DNA from: Aminobacterium sp. MB27-C1
GTDB taxonomy: Bacteria; Synergistota; Synergistia; Synergistales; Aminobacteriaceae
Direction: 5' to 3'
Assembly: GCF_030908405.1 (NCBI RefSeq)
Contig: NZ_CP133089.1
Coordinates: forward strand, 1,426,001-1,490,000
DNA: 64,000 bases
Shown: positions 34,632-44,045 of the stretch, one piece after another
Position numbering within the stretch: the stretch's first letter is position 1
Layout of the letters: each line of letters starts with the position of its first letter
The notes under the pieces: generated by a model
What the model was told of the DNA's origin: nothing
Database searches by the model: none
What the model saw: only the letters and a program-made list of their open reading frames with translations
Made by a program: the position numbers and the translations under genes

Positions 34632-34844
34632 TTACCTCCTTCCAGCAGCGCTTTCTGCCTGCTGTTTCTCTCGCACTACCGTCAGAACTTTAGCAATGGT
34701 CTTCTTTACTACATTAATCCGGCTTGTATTCTGAAGCTGACCGATTGCATTTTGAAAACGAAGATTGAAAAGCTCTTCTTTATACTGACGATGTTTCTCT
34801 TGAAGCTCTTCTAGGGTTAAATCACGCAAACTCTTCGCATCCAT
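34632..34844 (-). CDS. rpmC: 50S ribosomal protein L29
   Basis: Small two-helix protein at the tunnel exit. LRDLTLEELQEKHRQYKEELFNLRFQNAIGQLQNTSRI (read in parts) is the complete L29 signature. Length is 70 aa. It is 2 bases from rplP. Confidence 0.98.
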   Translation of the reverse strand: MDAKSLRDLTLEELQEKHRQYKEELFNLRFQNAIGQLQNTSRINVVKKTIAKVLTVVREKQQAESAAGRR

Positions 34845-34846
34845 TT

Positions 34847-35269
34847 CTATTCACCACCCAGACCTTCACGGGCAACAATTTTGACCTTTACAGGCAGCTT
34901 ATGGGATGCAGTTCTGAAAGCATCTTCCACTACTTCCCTAGATACTCCTGCAACTTCAAATAAAATACGCCCGCGTTTGACAGGGGCGACCCAAAATTCT
35001 GGCGTTCCCTTTCCTTTACCCATACGAGTTTCAAGAGGCTTCTTTGTAAAAGGATGGTCTGGGAAAATACGAATCCAGATTTTTCCGCCCTTTTTCATTT
35101 TTCTCGAAATAGCAATACGGGTTGCCTCTATCTGACGAGCTGTGATCCAAGCACAATCCTGAGCCTGCAAACCATAGTCGCCAAAAGCCACTGTAGCTCC
35201 ACCTTTAGTTTTACCGCGAAGAAGTCTACGATAGGGCTTCCGGTATTTTACTCGTTTTGGCATAAGCAT
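34847..35269 (-). CDS. rplP: 50S ribosomal protein L16
   Basis: Organises the A site near the peptidyl transferase centre. [22 protein letters not shown] (in part), [29 protein letters not shown] (in parts) and [16 protein letters not shown] are diagnostic. GAGGGGGT lies 8 bases before this ATG; a second ATG two codons later is possible. About 140 aa. Confidence 0.98.
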   Translation of the reverse strand: MLMPKRVKYRKPYRRLLRGKTKGGATVAFGDYGLQAQDCAWITARQIEATRIAISRKMKKGGKIWIRIFPDHPFTKKPLETRMGKGKGTPEFWVAPVKRGRILFEVAGVSREVVEDAFRTASHKLPVKVKIVAREGLGGE

Positions 35270-35275
35270 ATCGGA

Positions 35276-35941
35276 CTACCCCCTCTTTCTAGAGGGTCTG
35301 GGCTGAGCTGCTTTTTCAGCATCCCTATCTCTAAAGATCCAGACCTTGACTCCAATAACGCCATACATGGTTTGAGCCTGAGCGAAACCATAATCGATAT
35401 CAGCTCTGATGGTAGAAAGAGGAAGCTGCCCCTCGTTATACCACTCTGTCCGGGCTATTTCAGCTCCGCCAAGACGGCCGGCACACTGTACTTTAATGCC
35501 TTTTGCTCCGGCTTTCATTGCACGGAAAATAGCCTGTTTCATTGCTCGTCTGAAGCTCACTCTGCGTTCAAGAGCAGAACTTACGCTTTCAGAGACAAGC
35601 TGGGCAACGACATCTGGATTTTTGATCTCCTGAACGTTGATCATTATCTTAGATCCCGTCATTTTTTGAAGCTCGTCTTTTACTGCCTGAATCTCTGATC
35701 CGCCTCGTCCAATTACTACACCAGGCCGGGAGGTCCAAATTGAAAAACGAACTACATTGCCCACACGCTCAATATCGACTCTGGAAATTCCGGCATGTGA
35801 CCATCTATCCAAAATCCACTTTCTAAGAGCGAGATCTTCATGGAGCTTTTTGGCGTAATCCTTGCCTGTAGCGTACCATTTTGATTCCCACTCCGTTACC
35901 ACACCTAATCTATAACCAACTGGGTGAACTTTCTGTCCCAC
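35276..35941 (-). CDS. rpsC: 30S ribosomal protein S3
   Basis: Mouth-of-mRNA-entry protein with helicase role. GQKVHPVGYRLGVV begins the protein, the KH domain carries SRPGVVIGRGGSEIQAV, and the C-terminal domain has RLGGAEIARTEWYNEGQLPL (in part). The likely start is this GTG (MGQKVHP) with GGAGGGGG closely upstream; the frame opens 9 codons earlier at a site without family similarity. It has 221 aa. Confidence 0.98.
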   Translation of the reverse strand: MGQKVHPVGYRLGVVTEWESKWYATGKDYAKKLHEDLALRKWILDRWSHAGISRVDIERVGNVVRFSIWTSRPGVVIGRGGSEIQAVKDELQKMTGSKIMINVQEIKNPDVVAQLVSESVSSALERRVSFRRAMKQAIFRAMKAGAKGIKVQCAGRLGGAEIARTEWYNEGQLPLSTIRADIDYGFAQAQTMYGVIGVKVWIFRDRDAEKAAQPRPSRKRG

Positions 35942-35954
35942 GAGTTCCCCCTCC

Positions 35955-36287
35955 TTAACGTTCCGCAACGATGATCGTTACGTGGCTGGTACGGTGACGA
36001 TAGGGATGAGCTCTTCCCATTGATACTGGGCGGAAACGTTTCATACTCGGTCCCTGATCAGCCGTAGCTTTGACAACCCGCAGCTTGTCAGTATCCATAC
36101 CATAATTGTGCTCGGCATTGGCTACTGCACTCTGCAATACCTTGCTGACGACCCTCGCTGATTTCTGAGAACTATATTTGAGAATCATCATCGCTTCATC
36201 AACTTTCTTCCCTCTAATAAGGGGAAGAATGCGTCTCACTTTATAAGGAGAAATACGCACTTGTCTGGCAAGGGCTTTTGCTTCCAT
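35955..36287 (-). CDS. rplV: 50S ribosomal protein L22
   Basis: Lines the exit tunnel. VRISPYKVRRILPLIRGKKVDEAM (in part), SARVVSKVLQSAVANAEHN and GRAHPYRHRTSHVTIIV are diagnostic. In-frame GTG and ATG codons lie 3 and 2 codons upstream, but GGGAG spaced 8 bases before this ATG favours it, giving 110 aa. Confidence 0.97.
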   Translation of the reverse strand: MEAKALARQVRISPYKVRRILPLIRGKKVDEAMMILKYSSQKSARVVSKVLQSAVANAEHNYGMDTDKLRVVKATADQGPSMKRFRPVSMGRAHPYRHRTSHVTIIVAER

Positions 36288-36300
36288 TCCCATCACTCCC

Positions 36301-36582
36301 TTACCTCACTCTCGAGGAGCGTTCCTGACCCGCATGACGCGCTGATTTGCGTGTTGGGGCGAACTCTCCAAGTTTATGTCCTACCATGTTCTCACTTACA
36401 TAAATAGGAACATGAATTCGACCATTATGTACCGCTATTGTATGACCAATCATCGCCGGAACGATTGTTGAACGTCGGGACCAGGTCTTCAGAACCTTTT
36501 TATTCCCGGAAACGTTCATATCCTCTATCCTGCGAAGAAGTTTAAGGTCAACATAGGGCCCTTTCTTTGTTGAACGAGCCAT
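36301..36582 (-). CDS. rpsS: 30S ribosomal protein S19
   Basis: Head protein paired with S13. [43 protein letters not shown] (in part) and [14 protein letters not shown] are highly conserved. Length is 93 aa, standard. Confidence 0.98.
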   Translation of the reverse strand: MARSTKKGPYVDLKLLRRIEDMNVSGNKKVLKTWSRRSTIVPAMIGHTIAVHNGRIHVPIYVSENMVGHKLGEFAPTRKSARHAGQERSSRVR

Positions 36583-36600
36583 ATTTAGTCCCTCCTAACG

Positions 36601-37428
36601 CTACTTCGCATACCGGCGGCGAACAATAAGCCTATCAGAAGGCTTGTTCTTCCGGGTACGATAACCTTTTGCCAGTGTGCCCCAAGGAGAGACAGGATGT
36701 TTATGAGATTTACTACGTCCTTCTCCACCACCAAGGGGGTGATCCACTGGGTTCATAACCATTCCGCGAACCATAGGCCTTTTGCCCATAAGGCGAGTTT
36801 TACCAGCCTTACCAAGAGAGATATTCTCATGCTCTACATTGCCTACCTGGCCAACTGTAGCCATGCATTCATTTAAAACAAGACGAAGCTCTCCGCTCGG
36901 CATTCTGATGTAGGCATACTTGCCTTCTTTCGCCATAACCTGAGCTGAAGTACCAGCGGAACGTACCAACTTTCCGCCACATCCAGGTTCAAGTTCTACG
37001 TTATGAACAACTGTACCAACCGGCATATCTTTGAGTTTCAATGCGTTACCTGGTTTAATATCCGACTCGGGTCCCGCAACAATCGTGTCGCCAACATTTA
37101 AATCTGCTGGAGCCAAGATATATCGTTTTTCACCATCTACGTAGTGAATCAACGCAATACGAGATGAGCGGTTAGGATCATACTCAATTGCGGCAACTTT
37201 TCCAGGCACACCGATCTTATCGCGTTTAAAATCGATAATCCGGTAGAGACGCTTCATGCCGCCACCACGATGGCGCATTGTTATACGACCAAGGTTATTC
37301 CGTCCACCAGACTTTTTCAAAGCGGCAGTCAGGGCGCGTTCAGGCTCGCTTTTCGTAACATCGTCATAAGACTGGCTCAACATGGCTCTGCGGCCTGGCG
37401 TATAGGGTTTGAAGTCTTTTACAGACAT
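36601..37428 (-). CDS. rplB: 50S ribosomal protein L2
   Basis: Essential for subunit joining and peptidyl transfer. [32 protein letters not shown] and the invariant [20 protein letters not shown] (with the functionally important His) are present. Length is 275 aa, normal. Confidence 0.99.
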   Translation of the reverse strand: MSVKDFKPYTPGRRAMLSQSYDDVTKSEPERALTAALKKSGGRNNLGRITMRHRGGGMKRLYRIIDFKRDKIGVPGKVAAIEYDPNRSSRIALIHYVDGEKRYILAPADLNVGDTIVAGPESDIKPGNALKLKDMPVGTVVHNVELEPGCGGKLVRSAGTSAQVMAKEGKYAYIRMPSGELRLVLNECMATVGQVGNVEHENISLGKAGKTRLMGKRPMVRGMVMNPVDHPLGGGEGRSKSHKHPVSPWGTLAKGYRTRKNKPSDRLIVRRRYAK

Positions 37429-37446
37429 ATTAATCGTCTCCCCCCT

Positions 37447-37743
37447 CTAAATACTCGCGCCCTCGAAGAACTCGATTCGTTCGCCTTCTGGAAGGCTTAC
37501 AATCGCTTTCTTCCAAGAACGGGTTTTTCCAAGGAAAACTCCCATTCTCTTGGGCTTTGCGTGAACTCGAATGATATGAACATTCTTAACCTTAACCTTA
37601 AAGACCTCTTGTACAGCCTCTTTTACCTGGATCTTATTGGCGCTAGGGTGCACCTCAAATGTATATTTATTATGCTCCATCAATCTGCTGCTCTTCTCTG
37701 TTACGATTGGCCGAATGATGATGTCATGAGCAAGGAGTTTCAT
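37447..37743 (-). CDS. rplW: 50S ribosomal protein L23
   Basis: Tunnel-exit docking site for trigger factor and SRP. DIIIRPIVTEKSSRLMEHNKYTFEV (in parts), then FKVKVKNVHIIRVHAKPKRMG, is typical, with a 98-aa length. It overlaps rplD by 4 bases. Confidence 0.98.
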   Translation of the reverse strand: MKLLAHDIIIRPIVTEKSSRLMEHNKYTFEVHPSANKIQVKEAVQEVFKVKVKNVHIIRVHAKPKRMGVFLGKTRSWKKAIVSLPEGERIEFFEGASI

Positions 37744-38363
37744 ATCGAGTACACCTCCTCGATCCGGGCTATAGCTTCCTGAGTCAAAACGAGACTCTGG
37801 TAGTTAAGAAGATCATAAACGTTGATATTACCAACATTAATTGCTCTTGCCCCAGGAATATTTCTTACAGACTTAGAAATAGCTTCATTGGGCTCATGAA
37901 GAACGATCAGAGGTTTCTTTACACCAATCTTATCAATAAACCCGAGCATTTCTTTTGTCGATGGGGTTTCGAGATTAAATTTATCCACTACTGTTAACAG
38001 GTTATCTCTAACTTTAAGAGATAGTGCACTTCTCATAGCAAGACGACGAACCTTCTTATTAACCTTTTGACGATAATCTCGAGGTTGTGGTCCGTGAGCT
38101 ACGCCACCTCCGACCCAGATCGGTGATCGGGTACTTCCGTGACGAGCACGACCTGTATGCTTTTGGCGCCAAGGCTTTCTTCCGCCGCCGCTAACGTCTC
38201 CTCTTCCCTTACAGCTGTGGGTACCCTGACGAAGATTCGCCAGCTGTGCCACAACTACCTGGTGCATGGCCGGTACATGAATCGGCGCAGCAAACACAGA
38301 GTCGGAAAGCTGGAGGTCACTTACCTGTTCACCCTGAAAACTAACAAGCTTTACGGTAGGCAT
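37740..38363 (-). CDS. rplD: 50S ribosomal protein L4
   Basis: Early-assembling protein reaching into the tunnel, and regulator of the S10 operon in enterobacteria. RQGTHSCKGRGDVSGGGRKPWRQKHTGRARHGS (read in parts) is the family signature, followed by PQPRDYRQKVNKKVRR. It has 207 aa with GGAGGG upstream. Confidence 0.98.
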   Translation of the reverse strand: MPTVKLVSFQGEQVSDLQLSDSVFAAPIHVPAMHQVVVAQLANLRQGTHSCKGRGDVSGGGRKPWRQKHTGRARHGSTRSPIWVGGGVAHGPQPRDYRQKVNKKVRRLAMRSALSLKVRDNLLTVVDKFNLETPSTKEMLGFIDKIGVKKPLIVLHEPNEAISKSVRNIPGARAINVGNINVYDLLNYQSLVLTQEAIARIEEVYSI

Positions 38364-38392
38364 AATCGTTCTGCCCTCCTTCTGTCCCCGAC

Positions 38393-39019
38393 CTAATCCT
38401 GCTTAAAGACCGTAACGATGTCATTTTTCGCACCGGGAACGGCCCCTTTGACAAGCAGAAGATTGTTATCCGTATCCACTGCCACCACTGTAAGGTTTTT
38501 GACAGTGACACGTTCACCACCCATATGTCCAGGCATTGCTTTTCCTTTAAACACACGGCCAGGATAGCTGCTAGCGCCGCTAGAACCACCATGACGGTGC
38601 ATTACAGAAACACCATGGGTAGCAAAAGTACCACCAAAATTATGCCGTTTCATAACACCGGCAAATCCTTTTCCCTTACTTTTGCCTACAACGTTAATCT
38701 TCTCGCCCTCTTCAAAAAGGGAAACAGTAATTACTTGACCAATCTCGTAGGCCTCAGTATCGCTCATACGAAATTCTTTCATATGACGATGGGGCTCAAG
38801 ACTAGCCTTATCATACTGCCCTTTTACGGGCTTTGTGAGCTTGTGGGGCTTCACTTCTTCGAATGCCAGCTGTACTGCTGAGTATCCGTTCTTATCAGGA
38901 GTTTTCAGAGAAACAACAGGGCACGGACCGGCCTGAATAACAGTAACAGGTACAGCCTGTCCAGCTTCGTTGTAAATCTGAGTCATACCTAACTTACGCC
39001 CCAGTATTCCAATGCTCAT
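38393..39019 (-). CDS. rplC: 50S ribosomal protein L3
   Basis: Binds near the peptidyl transferase centre early in assembly. MSIGILGRKLGMTQIYNEAG, VVGKSKGKGFAGVMKRHNF (in part) and GSSGASSYPGRVFKGKAMPGHMGGERVTV (in parts) are diagnostic. Length is 208 aa. It is 30 bases downstream of rpsJ. Confidence 0.98.
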   Translation of the reverse strand: MSIGILGRKLGMTQIYNEAGQAVPVTVIQAGPCPVVSLKTPDKNGYSAVQLAFEEVKPHKLTKPVKGQYDKASLEPHRHMKEFRMSDTEAYEIGQVITVSLFEEGEKINVVGKSKGKGFAGVMKRHNFGGTFATHGVSVMHRHGGSSGASSYPGRVFKGKAMPGHMGGERVTVKNLTVVAVDTDNNLLLVKGAVPGAKNDIVTVFKQD

Positions 39020-39049
39020 CCACTTCCACTCCTTTCAGCTCAGAGCTTC

Positions 39050-39355
39050 CTACAGTTTGATCTGGATGTCCACCCCAGAAGGAAGGTTCAGCTGCATAAG
39101 CGCATCCATCGTTTTCTGCGTTGGATTAAGAATATCAATTAAGCGCTTATGAGTTCGCATTTCAAACTGCTCCCTCGCATCCTTATCTTTGTGCGGGGAT
39201 TTAAGAATTGTATATTTATTTATTTCAGTTGGCAATGGGATAGGTCCAGAAACTTTTGCACCACTCCGCTCTGCCGTTTCTGCTATCTGAGAAGCCGAAC
39301 TATCTAATACTCTGTGATCAAAGGCTTTCAGGCGAATACGAATCTTTTTAGCCAA
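39050..39355 (-). CDS. rpsJ: 30S ribosomal protein S10, TTG start
   Basis: Head protein, also NusE in antitermination. [49 protein letters not shown] (in parts) and [13 protein letters not shown] are typical. No ATG exists near the conserved start. The frame has three TTG codons, and the one giving [12 protein letters not shown] (101 aa, normal) lies 9 bases after AAAGGGGG, so a TTG start is inferred. A rare initiation codon on such a highly expressed gene is noteworthy. Confidence 0.96.
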   Translation of the reverse strand: MAKKIRIRLKAFDHRVLDSSASQIAETAERSGAKVSGPIPLPTEINKYTILKSPHKDKDAREQFEMRTHKRLIDILNPTQKTMDALMQLNLPSGVDIQIKL

Positions 39356-39379
39356 AATCAACAACCCCCTTTGTTGGGG

Positions 39380-40582
39380 TTATGCAAGAATCTCGGTAAC
39401 AACGCCAGCTCCGACAGTGTGTCCACCTTCACGAACGGCAAAACGAAGTCCTGCCTCCATGGCGATTGGCACTATCAGATCTACCTCAAAGGTCGCGTTG
39501 TCTCCCGGCATAACCATCTCTACTCCATCAGGAAGCTTGATACCTCCGGTTACGTCTGTTGTTCGGAAATAGAACTGCGGCTTATAACCAGCAAAGAACG
39601 GGGTGTGACGGCCGCCTTCCTCTTTCTTCAACACGTATACCTCAGCCTTAAACTTCGTGTGGGGTGTTATAGAACCTGGTTTCGCTAATACCTGTCCACG
39701 CTCTACGTCTTCCTTGTCGATACCACGAAGAAGTATTCCTACGTTATCTCCCGCTATGGCTTCGTCAAGAATCTTACGGAACATCTCAAGGGAGGTCGCT
39801 ACTGTCTTCGTCGTATCTGGCTTCATGCCTACGATCTCAACTTCTTCGCCGGCCTTGACCATTCCTCGCTCCACTCGGCCTGTAACTACTGTGCCACGGC
39901 CAGTGATGGTGAATACGTCTTCTATCGGCATAAGGAAGGGCTTATCTGTCTCTCGCTGCGGAGTCGGAATATAAGAATCACATGCAGCCATCAAGTCCCA
40001 AATGCACTTGCTTATAGGATCGCTCTCTTCGCCTGTGCCCTCTTCCAATACCTTCAATGCGGATCCGCGGACGATGGGAACCTCGTCTCCGGGGAACTCA
40101 TACTTGCTCAGAAGCTCACGAATCTCCATCTCAACAAGATCAAGAAGCTCTTCATCATCAACCTGGTCGGTCTTGTTCATGAACACGACTACGGCTGGAA
40201 CGTTAACCTGACGGGCAAGAAGTACGTGCTCTCGTGTCTGAGGCATTGGACCATCTGCTGCTGATACAACAAGAATGGCTCCATCCATCTGAGCTGCTCC
40301 CGTGATCATGTTCTTAATATAGTCTGCGTGACCAGGGCAATCTATGTGAGCATAGTGACGATTCTCCGTCTGATACTCTACGTGAGAAATGTTGATCGTG
40401 ATTCCTCTCTCACGCTCTTCTGGCGCCTTGTCGATCATGTCGTACGCCTCAAAATTCGACCAGCCCTTCGTCGACAAACATTTTGTGATCGCTGCTGTCA
40501 GCGTCGTCTTTCCGTGGTCTATGTGTCCTATCGTTCCCACGTTAAGATGGGGCTTCGCTCTTTCAAACTTCTCTTTTGCCAT
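39380..40582 (-). CDS. tuf: Elongation factor Tu
   Basis: GTPase delivering aminoacyl-tRNA to the ribosome. GTP motifs are [20 protein letters not shown] and NKTD, with [10 protein letters not shown] at the N-terminus and domain III ending [13 protein letters not shown]. Length is 400 aa. It lies between fusA and rpsJ, joining the str and S10 operons. Confidence 0.99.
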   Translation of the reverse strand: MAKEKFERAKPHLNVGTIGHIDHGKTTLTAAITKCLSTKGWSNFEAYDMIDKAPEERERGITINISHVEYQTENRHYAHIDCPGHADYIKNMITGAAQMDGAILVVSAADGPMPQTREHVLLARQVNVPAVVVFMNKTDQVDDEELLDLVEMEIRELLSKYEFPGDEVPIVRGSALKVLEEGTGEESDPISKCIWDLMAACDSYIPTPQRETDKPFLMPIEDVFTITGRGTVVTGRVERGMVKAGEEVEIVGMKPDTTKTVATSLEMFRKILDEAIAGDNVGILLRGIDKEDVERGQVLAKPGSITPHTKFKAEVYVLKKEEGGRHTPFFAGYKPQFYFRTTDVTGGIKLPDGVEMVMPGDNATFEVDLIVPIAMEAGLRFAVREGGHTVGAGVVTEILA

Positions 40583-40612
40583 TTTAGTCTCCCTCCCTGA
40601 AAAGGCTAGTTA

Positions 40613-42679
40613 TTAACCCTTCAAAACTTTTTCAGCAACTTCTGCGGGAACCTGCTCGTAGTGATCAAACTGCATGGAATATGTAGCACGTCCAGAAGTT
40701 TTACTCCGCAAATCTGTTGCATATCCAAACATCTCAGCTAATGGCACAAAGGAGCGCACTATTCTTGCGTTTGCCTTTGTTTCCATACCTTCAATTCGTC
40801 CGCGACGAGATGAAATATCCCCTATGACATCTCCGACATAATCTTCCGGAGTTACAACTTCAACGGACACTATCGGCTCCATAAGAACGGGACTCGCTTT
40901 TCTCATAGCTTCCTTGAATCCCATGGATGCCGCGATTTTAAAGGCCATTTCCGAGCTATCAACTTCGTGATAACTTCCGTCAACAAGAGAGACCTTGACA
41001 CCTATCACAGGGAACCCGCCAAGTATACCATTATTGATGGCCTCATCAAGTCCCTTTTGAACGGCTGGAATATAGTCTTTAGGGACAGCACCACCAACAA
41101 TTTTGTCTTCAAAAACAAAGCCCTTTCCTTCTTCCAAAGGCTCCATTTCAAAAACAACATGTCCATACTGGCCACGGCCACCAGACTGTCTGACAAAACG
41201 TCCCTCGGCACGTGATGGCTTGCGTATTGCTTCTCTGTAAGAGACCTGTGGACGTCCAACTTTAACATCCACACCAAATTCTCTCTTAAGACGATCTACT
41301 ATAATTTCAAGATGAAGTTCTCCCATACCAGAAATGATAGTCTGCCCCGTCTCTTCATCTGTTCTGACTCTGAATGTGGGGTCTTCTTCTGCAAGAGCAA
41401 CAAGGCCCTTTGTCAGCTTGATTTTATCGTTCTTCGTTGCAGGCTCAACTGCAAGCGAAATAACTGGTTCTGGGAACTGAAGAGATTCAAGAACTACAGG
41501 TTTGGATTCATCACACAGAGTATCGCCTGTTCTCGTAGCTTTCAATCCAGGTAAAGCGACAATCATTCCTGCGCCTGCTTCATCCAACTCTTCTCTCTTA
41601 TTAGCATGCATTCGTAAAATTCTGCCGATTCTTTCTCTGGCCTTTGTTGAAGGATTGTAAACTGTTTCTCCTTTAACAAGCTTACCGGAGTAGATTCTTG
41701 TAAAGACTAGACGACCAACAAAAGGATCGACCATAATCTTGAAGCCAAGAGCAGTAAGAGGCTCGTTCATATCACTATGACGCTCTACTACTTCTTCAGT
41801 TCTGGGATCAGTTCCTTTAATTGGAGGTAAATCCAAGGGACTCGGCAAATAATCTACTACAGCATCAAGTAAAAGCTGTACTCCCTTGTTTTTAAAAGCA
41901 CTCCCACATAAAACTGGAACGATTCGCAGAGCAATCGTATTTTCTCGAATAGCTTTACGAATAGTTTCTTCCGGCACATCCCGTCCATCAAGGTAGGCTT
42001 CCATAATTGCTTCGTCAAAATCAGCCAAACTCTCAATCATCTGATCATGAGCTGCCTGCGCTTCTTCTGAGAGTTCTTCGGGAATATCAGCCATGACAGG
42101 CGTAGTTCCAAGCTCATCCTGATAAAGAAAAGCTTTCATACGCACAATGTCAATGATTCCAGAAAACTGATCTTCCGCACCTATAGGCAACTGAAGTGCC
42201 ACTGATTTTGCACCAAGACGTTTGCGTATTCCTGTAACGACCTGGCTAAAATCAGCACCTACACGGTCCATTTTGTTGACAAAAGCGATACGTGGAACGT
42301 GATACTTATCGGCTTGACGCCACACTGTTTCAGACTGGGGTTCTACTCCCCCAACAGCGCAGAAAACAGCAACTGCACCATCAAGAACACGCATTGAGCG
42401 CTCCACTTCTACGGTAAAGTCCACGTGGCCGGGCGTATCAATGATATTGACAAAACAATCGCGCCACATACACGTTGTAGCAGCAGAGGTAATTGTTATA
42501 CCCCGTTCGCGCTCCTGCTCCATCCAGTCCATTGTGGCAGACCCCTCATGAGTCTCACCCATCTTATAGTTACGTCCAGTGTAGAACAGGATACGCTCAG
42601 TGGTCGTGGTTTTGCCTGCGTCAATATGAGCAGCAATACCTATATTTCTTATTTTTCTCATTTCTACGTTTTGTTGCAT
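40613..42679 (-). CDS. fusA: Elongation factor G
   Basis: Translocase GTPase. [19 protein letters not shown] (in part) is the P-loop, [15 protein letters not shown] is G3 and NKMDRVGAD is G4. Domain IV has [15 protein letters not shown] and [12 protein letters not shown]. The frame opens at a TTG five codons upstream; the ATG used here gives [17 protein letters not shown] with GGTGGTGAAAT before it, about 688 aa. Confidence 0.98.
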   Translation of the reverse strand: MQQNVEMRKIRNIGIAAHIDAGKTTTTERILFYTGRNYKMGETHEGSATMDWMEQERERGITITSAATTCMWRDCFVNIIDTPGHVDFTVEVERSMRVLDGAVAVFCAVGGVEPQSETVWRQADKYHVPRIAFVNKMDRVGADFSQVVTGIRKRLGAKSVALQLPIGAEDQFSGIIDIVRMKAFLYQDELGTTPVMADIPEELSEEAQAAHDQMIESLADFDEAIMEAYLDGRDVPEETIRKAIRENTIALRIVPVLCGSAFKNKGVQLLLDAVVDYLPSPLDLPPIKGTDPRTEEVVERHSDMNEPLTALGFKIMVDPFVGRLVFTRIYSGKLVKGETVYNPSTKARERIGRILRMHANKREELDEAGAGMIVALPGLKATRTGDTLCDESKPVVLESLQFPEPVISLAVEPATKNDKIKLTKGLVALAEEDPTFRVRTDEETGQTIISGMGELHLEIIVDRLKREFGVDVKVGRPQVSYREAIRKPSRAEGRFVRQSGGRGQYGHVVFEMEPLEEGKGFVFEDKIVGGAVPKDYIPAVQKGLDEAINNGILGGFPVIGVKVSLVDGSYHEVDSSEMAFKIAASMGFKEAMRKASPVLMEPIVSVEVVTPEDYVGDVIGDISSRRGRIEGMETKANARIVRSFVPLAEMFGYATDLRSKTSGRATYSMQFDHYEQVPAEVAEKVLKG

Positions 42680-42731
42680 ATATTTCACCACCAAGCATGG
42701 AATAAATTAATTATTTTAGGGACGCAACTCA

Positions 42732-43202
42732 TTACCAACGATAGTGAGCAAAGGCACGGTTAGCTTCTGCCATCTTATGAGTGTCTTCTCTTTTTTTAAT
42801 AGAACTGCCTTCACCTTTATAGGCATCCATAAGTTCTCTAGCAAGACGCTCTGCTATCGGCATCCCTTTTTTCGATCTGGCAAATGAAACGATCCATCTA
42901 ATAGCCAGAACTTCAGCGCGTTCTGCAGGAACCTCTACTGGCACCTGGTATGTAGCACCACCAACACGGCGAGGACGAACCTCAACTAGTGGTTTTACAT
43001 TGTCCATGGCCTTCTGGAACACTTCATAGGGCTCTGCATTCAGACGCTCCCCAGCAATATCAAGAGCACCATAAAAGGCTTTTTCAGCAACACTTCGCTT
43101 TCCGCCTTTCATGAGACTACTAATAAACTTTGATACCGCAACGCTTCCAAAACGACTGTCAGATAAACTCTGACGCTTTTTAACATGCCCCTTTCGCGGC
43201 AT
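42732..43202 (-). CDS. rpsG: 30S ribosomal protein S7
   Basis: Initiates head assembly and binds the 3' domain of 16S rRNA. MPRKGHVKKRQSL, ALDIAGERLNAEPYEVFQKAMDNVKPLVEVRPRRVGGATYQVPVEV (read in parts) and HKMAEANRAFAHYRW are diagnostic. Length is 156 aa, normal. Confidence 0.98.
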   Translation of the reverse strand: MPRKGHVKKRQSLSDSRFGSVAVSKFISSLMKGGKRSVAEKAFYGALDIAGERLNAEPYEVFQKAMDNVKPLVEVRPRRVGGATYQVPVEVPAERAEVLAIRWIVSFARSKKGMPIAERLARELMDAYKGEGSSIKKREDTHKMAEANRAFAHYRW

Positions 43203-43231
43203 GGTGACAATCCCTCCTCACGTACTACTTC

Positions 43232-43603
43232 CTACTTGGGCTTTCTTGCTCCGTACTTAGAACGCCCTCTTTTTCGATTTTCAACGCCACCGCAGTCGAG
43301 GGTTCCTCGTATGATGTGATAACGCACACCAGGCAAGTCCTTTACTCGACCTCCGCGAACAAGGACTACGGAGTGTTCCTGAAGGTTATGCCCGATTCCA
43401 GGGATATATGATGTAACCTCTATCCCGTTGGTAAGACGAACACGAGCAACCTTCCTCAAAGCTGAGTTCGGCTTCTTAGGCGTAACAGTATATACGCGGG
43501 TGCAAACTCCACGTCGCGCTGGATTCCCCTGCAATGCCGGAGAGTCACTATTCTGTCTTTTATCTTTACGCCCTTGACGAACAAGCTGATTTATTGTTGG
43601 CAC
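43232..43603 (-). CDS. rpsL: 30S ribosomal protein S12
   Basis: Decoding-centre protein. [15 protein letters not shown] starts it; [17 protein letters not shown] and [14 protein letters not shown] keep the wild-type lysines that are altered in streptomycin-resistant mutants. The frame opens 13 codons earlier at an ATG, but GGAGG 7 bases before this GTG and the universal MPTINQL beginning make GTG the likely start (123 aa). Confidence 0.98.
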   Translation of the reverse strand: MPTINQLVRQGRKDKRQNSDSPALQGNPARRGVCTRVYTVTPKKPNSALRKVARVRLTNGIEVTSYIPGIGHNLQEHSVVLVRGGRVKDLPGVRYHIIRGTLDCGGVENRKRGRSKYGARKPK

Positions 43604-43631
43604 GAAACTCCCTCCTTCCAGATTTTTATTT

Positions 43632-43904
43632 TCAACCGACACCCTTATCTTCAGAAAGAATGTTGGTAATTCCGGCTACTGATGCACTTCTGCTTATAGC
43701 ACAGGCGCGTCCCAATTTTACTTTATCGTCTGCCCACTCTACCGATACTCCCTGTTTCTCTGCCTCTAGTAAAATATCTTTTACTCTTTCTACATCGGCA
43801 TCACGAGCAATAAAAAGTTTTTTTAGACGTTTGGAATGAAGTGTTCGACGAACCTCTCTCTCTCCTACAACCCGTAAATGAGTAGCTAACTCGTTTAAAG
43901 GCAT
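43632..43904 (-). CDS. L7Ae/L30e-family RNA-binding protein heading the str operon
   Basis: A 90-aa protein of the L7Ae/L30e/S12e family, similar to B. subtilis YbxF/RplGB, which bind kink-turn [40 protein letters not shown] and SASVAGI match the fold. The frame extends 24 codons upstream across the promoter, so the ATG giving [10 protein letters not shown] after TGGAGGGTTTATT is taken. In Firmicutes the homologue sits between rpoC and rpsL, as here. It may be an accessory ribosomal protein or RNA regulator. Confidence 0.9.
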   Translation of the reverse strand: MPLNELATHLRVVGEREVRRTLHSKRLKKLFIARDADVERVKDILLEAEKQGVSVEWADDKVKLGRACAISRSASVAGITNILSEDKGVG

Positions 43905-43936
43905 AATAAACCCTCCAGTGCAGAAAGCACCAAGGA

Positions 43937-43966
43937 ATAATAACAAAGAGCCCCGACTTATGTCAA
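43937..43966 (-). promoter_or_regulatory. Sigma-70-type promoter of the str/S10/spc super-operon
   Basis: The minus strand reads TTGACA, 18 bases, TATTAT: perfect -35 and 5 of 6 at the -10. Transcription would start about 25 bases before the L7Ae-like gene. The -35 lies between the arms of the hairpin that ends rpoC. Confidence 0.82.
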
Positions 43967-43989
43967 GAACGAACATTGCAGGGCTCTTT
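43945..43989 (-). terminator. Hairpin after rpoC, interwoven with the next promoter
   Basis: AAAGAGCCC and GGGCTCTTT form a 9-bp stem; inside it ATGT/ACAT can extend the structure, and the 3' side runs into GTTATTATT. It begins about 55 bases after the rpoC stop. The long loop makes it a weaker terminator than the others here. Confidence 0.6.
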
Positions 43990-44045
43990 ATCTGCTTGAG
44001 ATAGAACTACACAAATAGCATAGAATGTACTAAAAATACCATATT

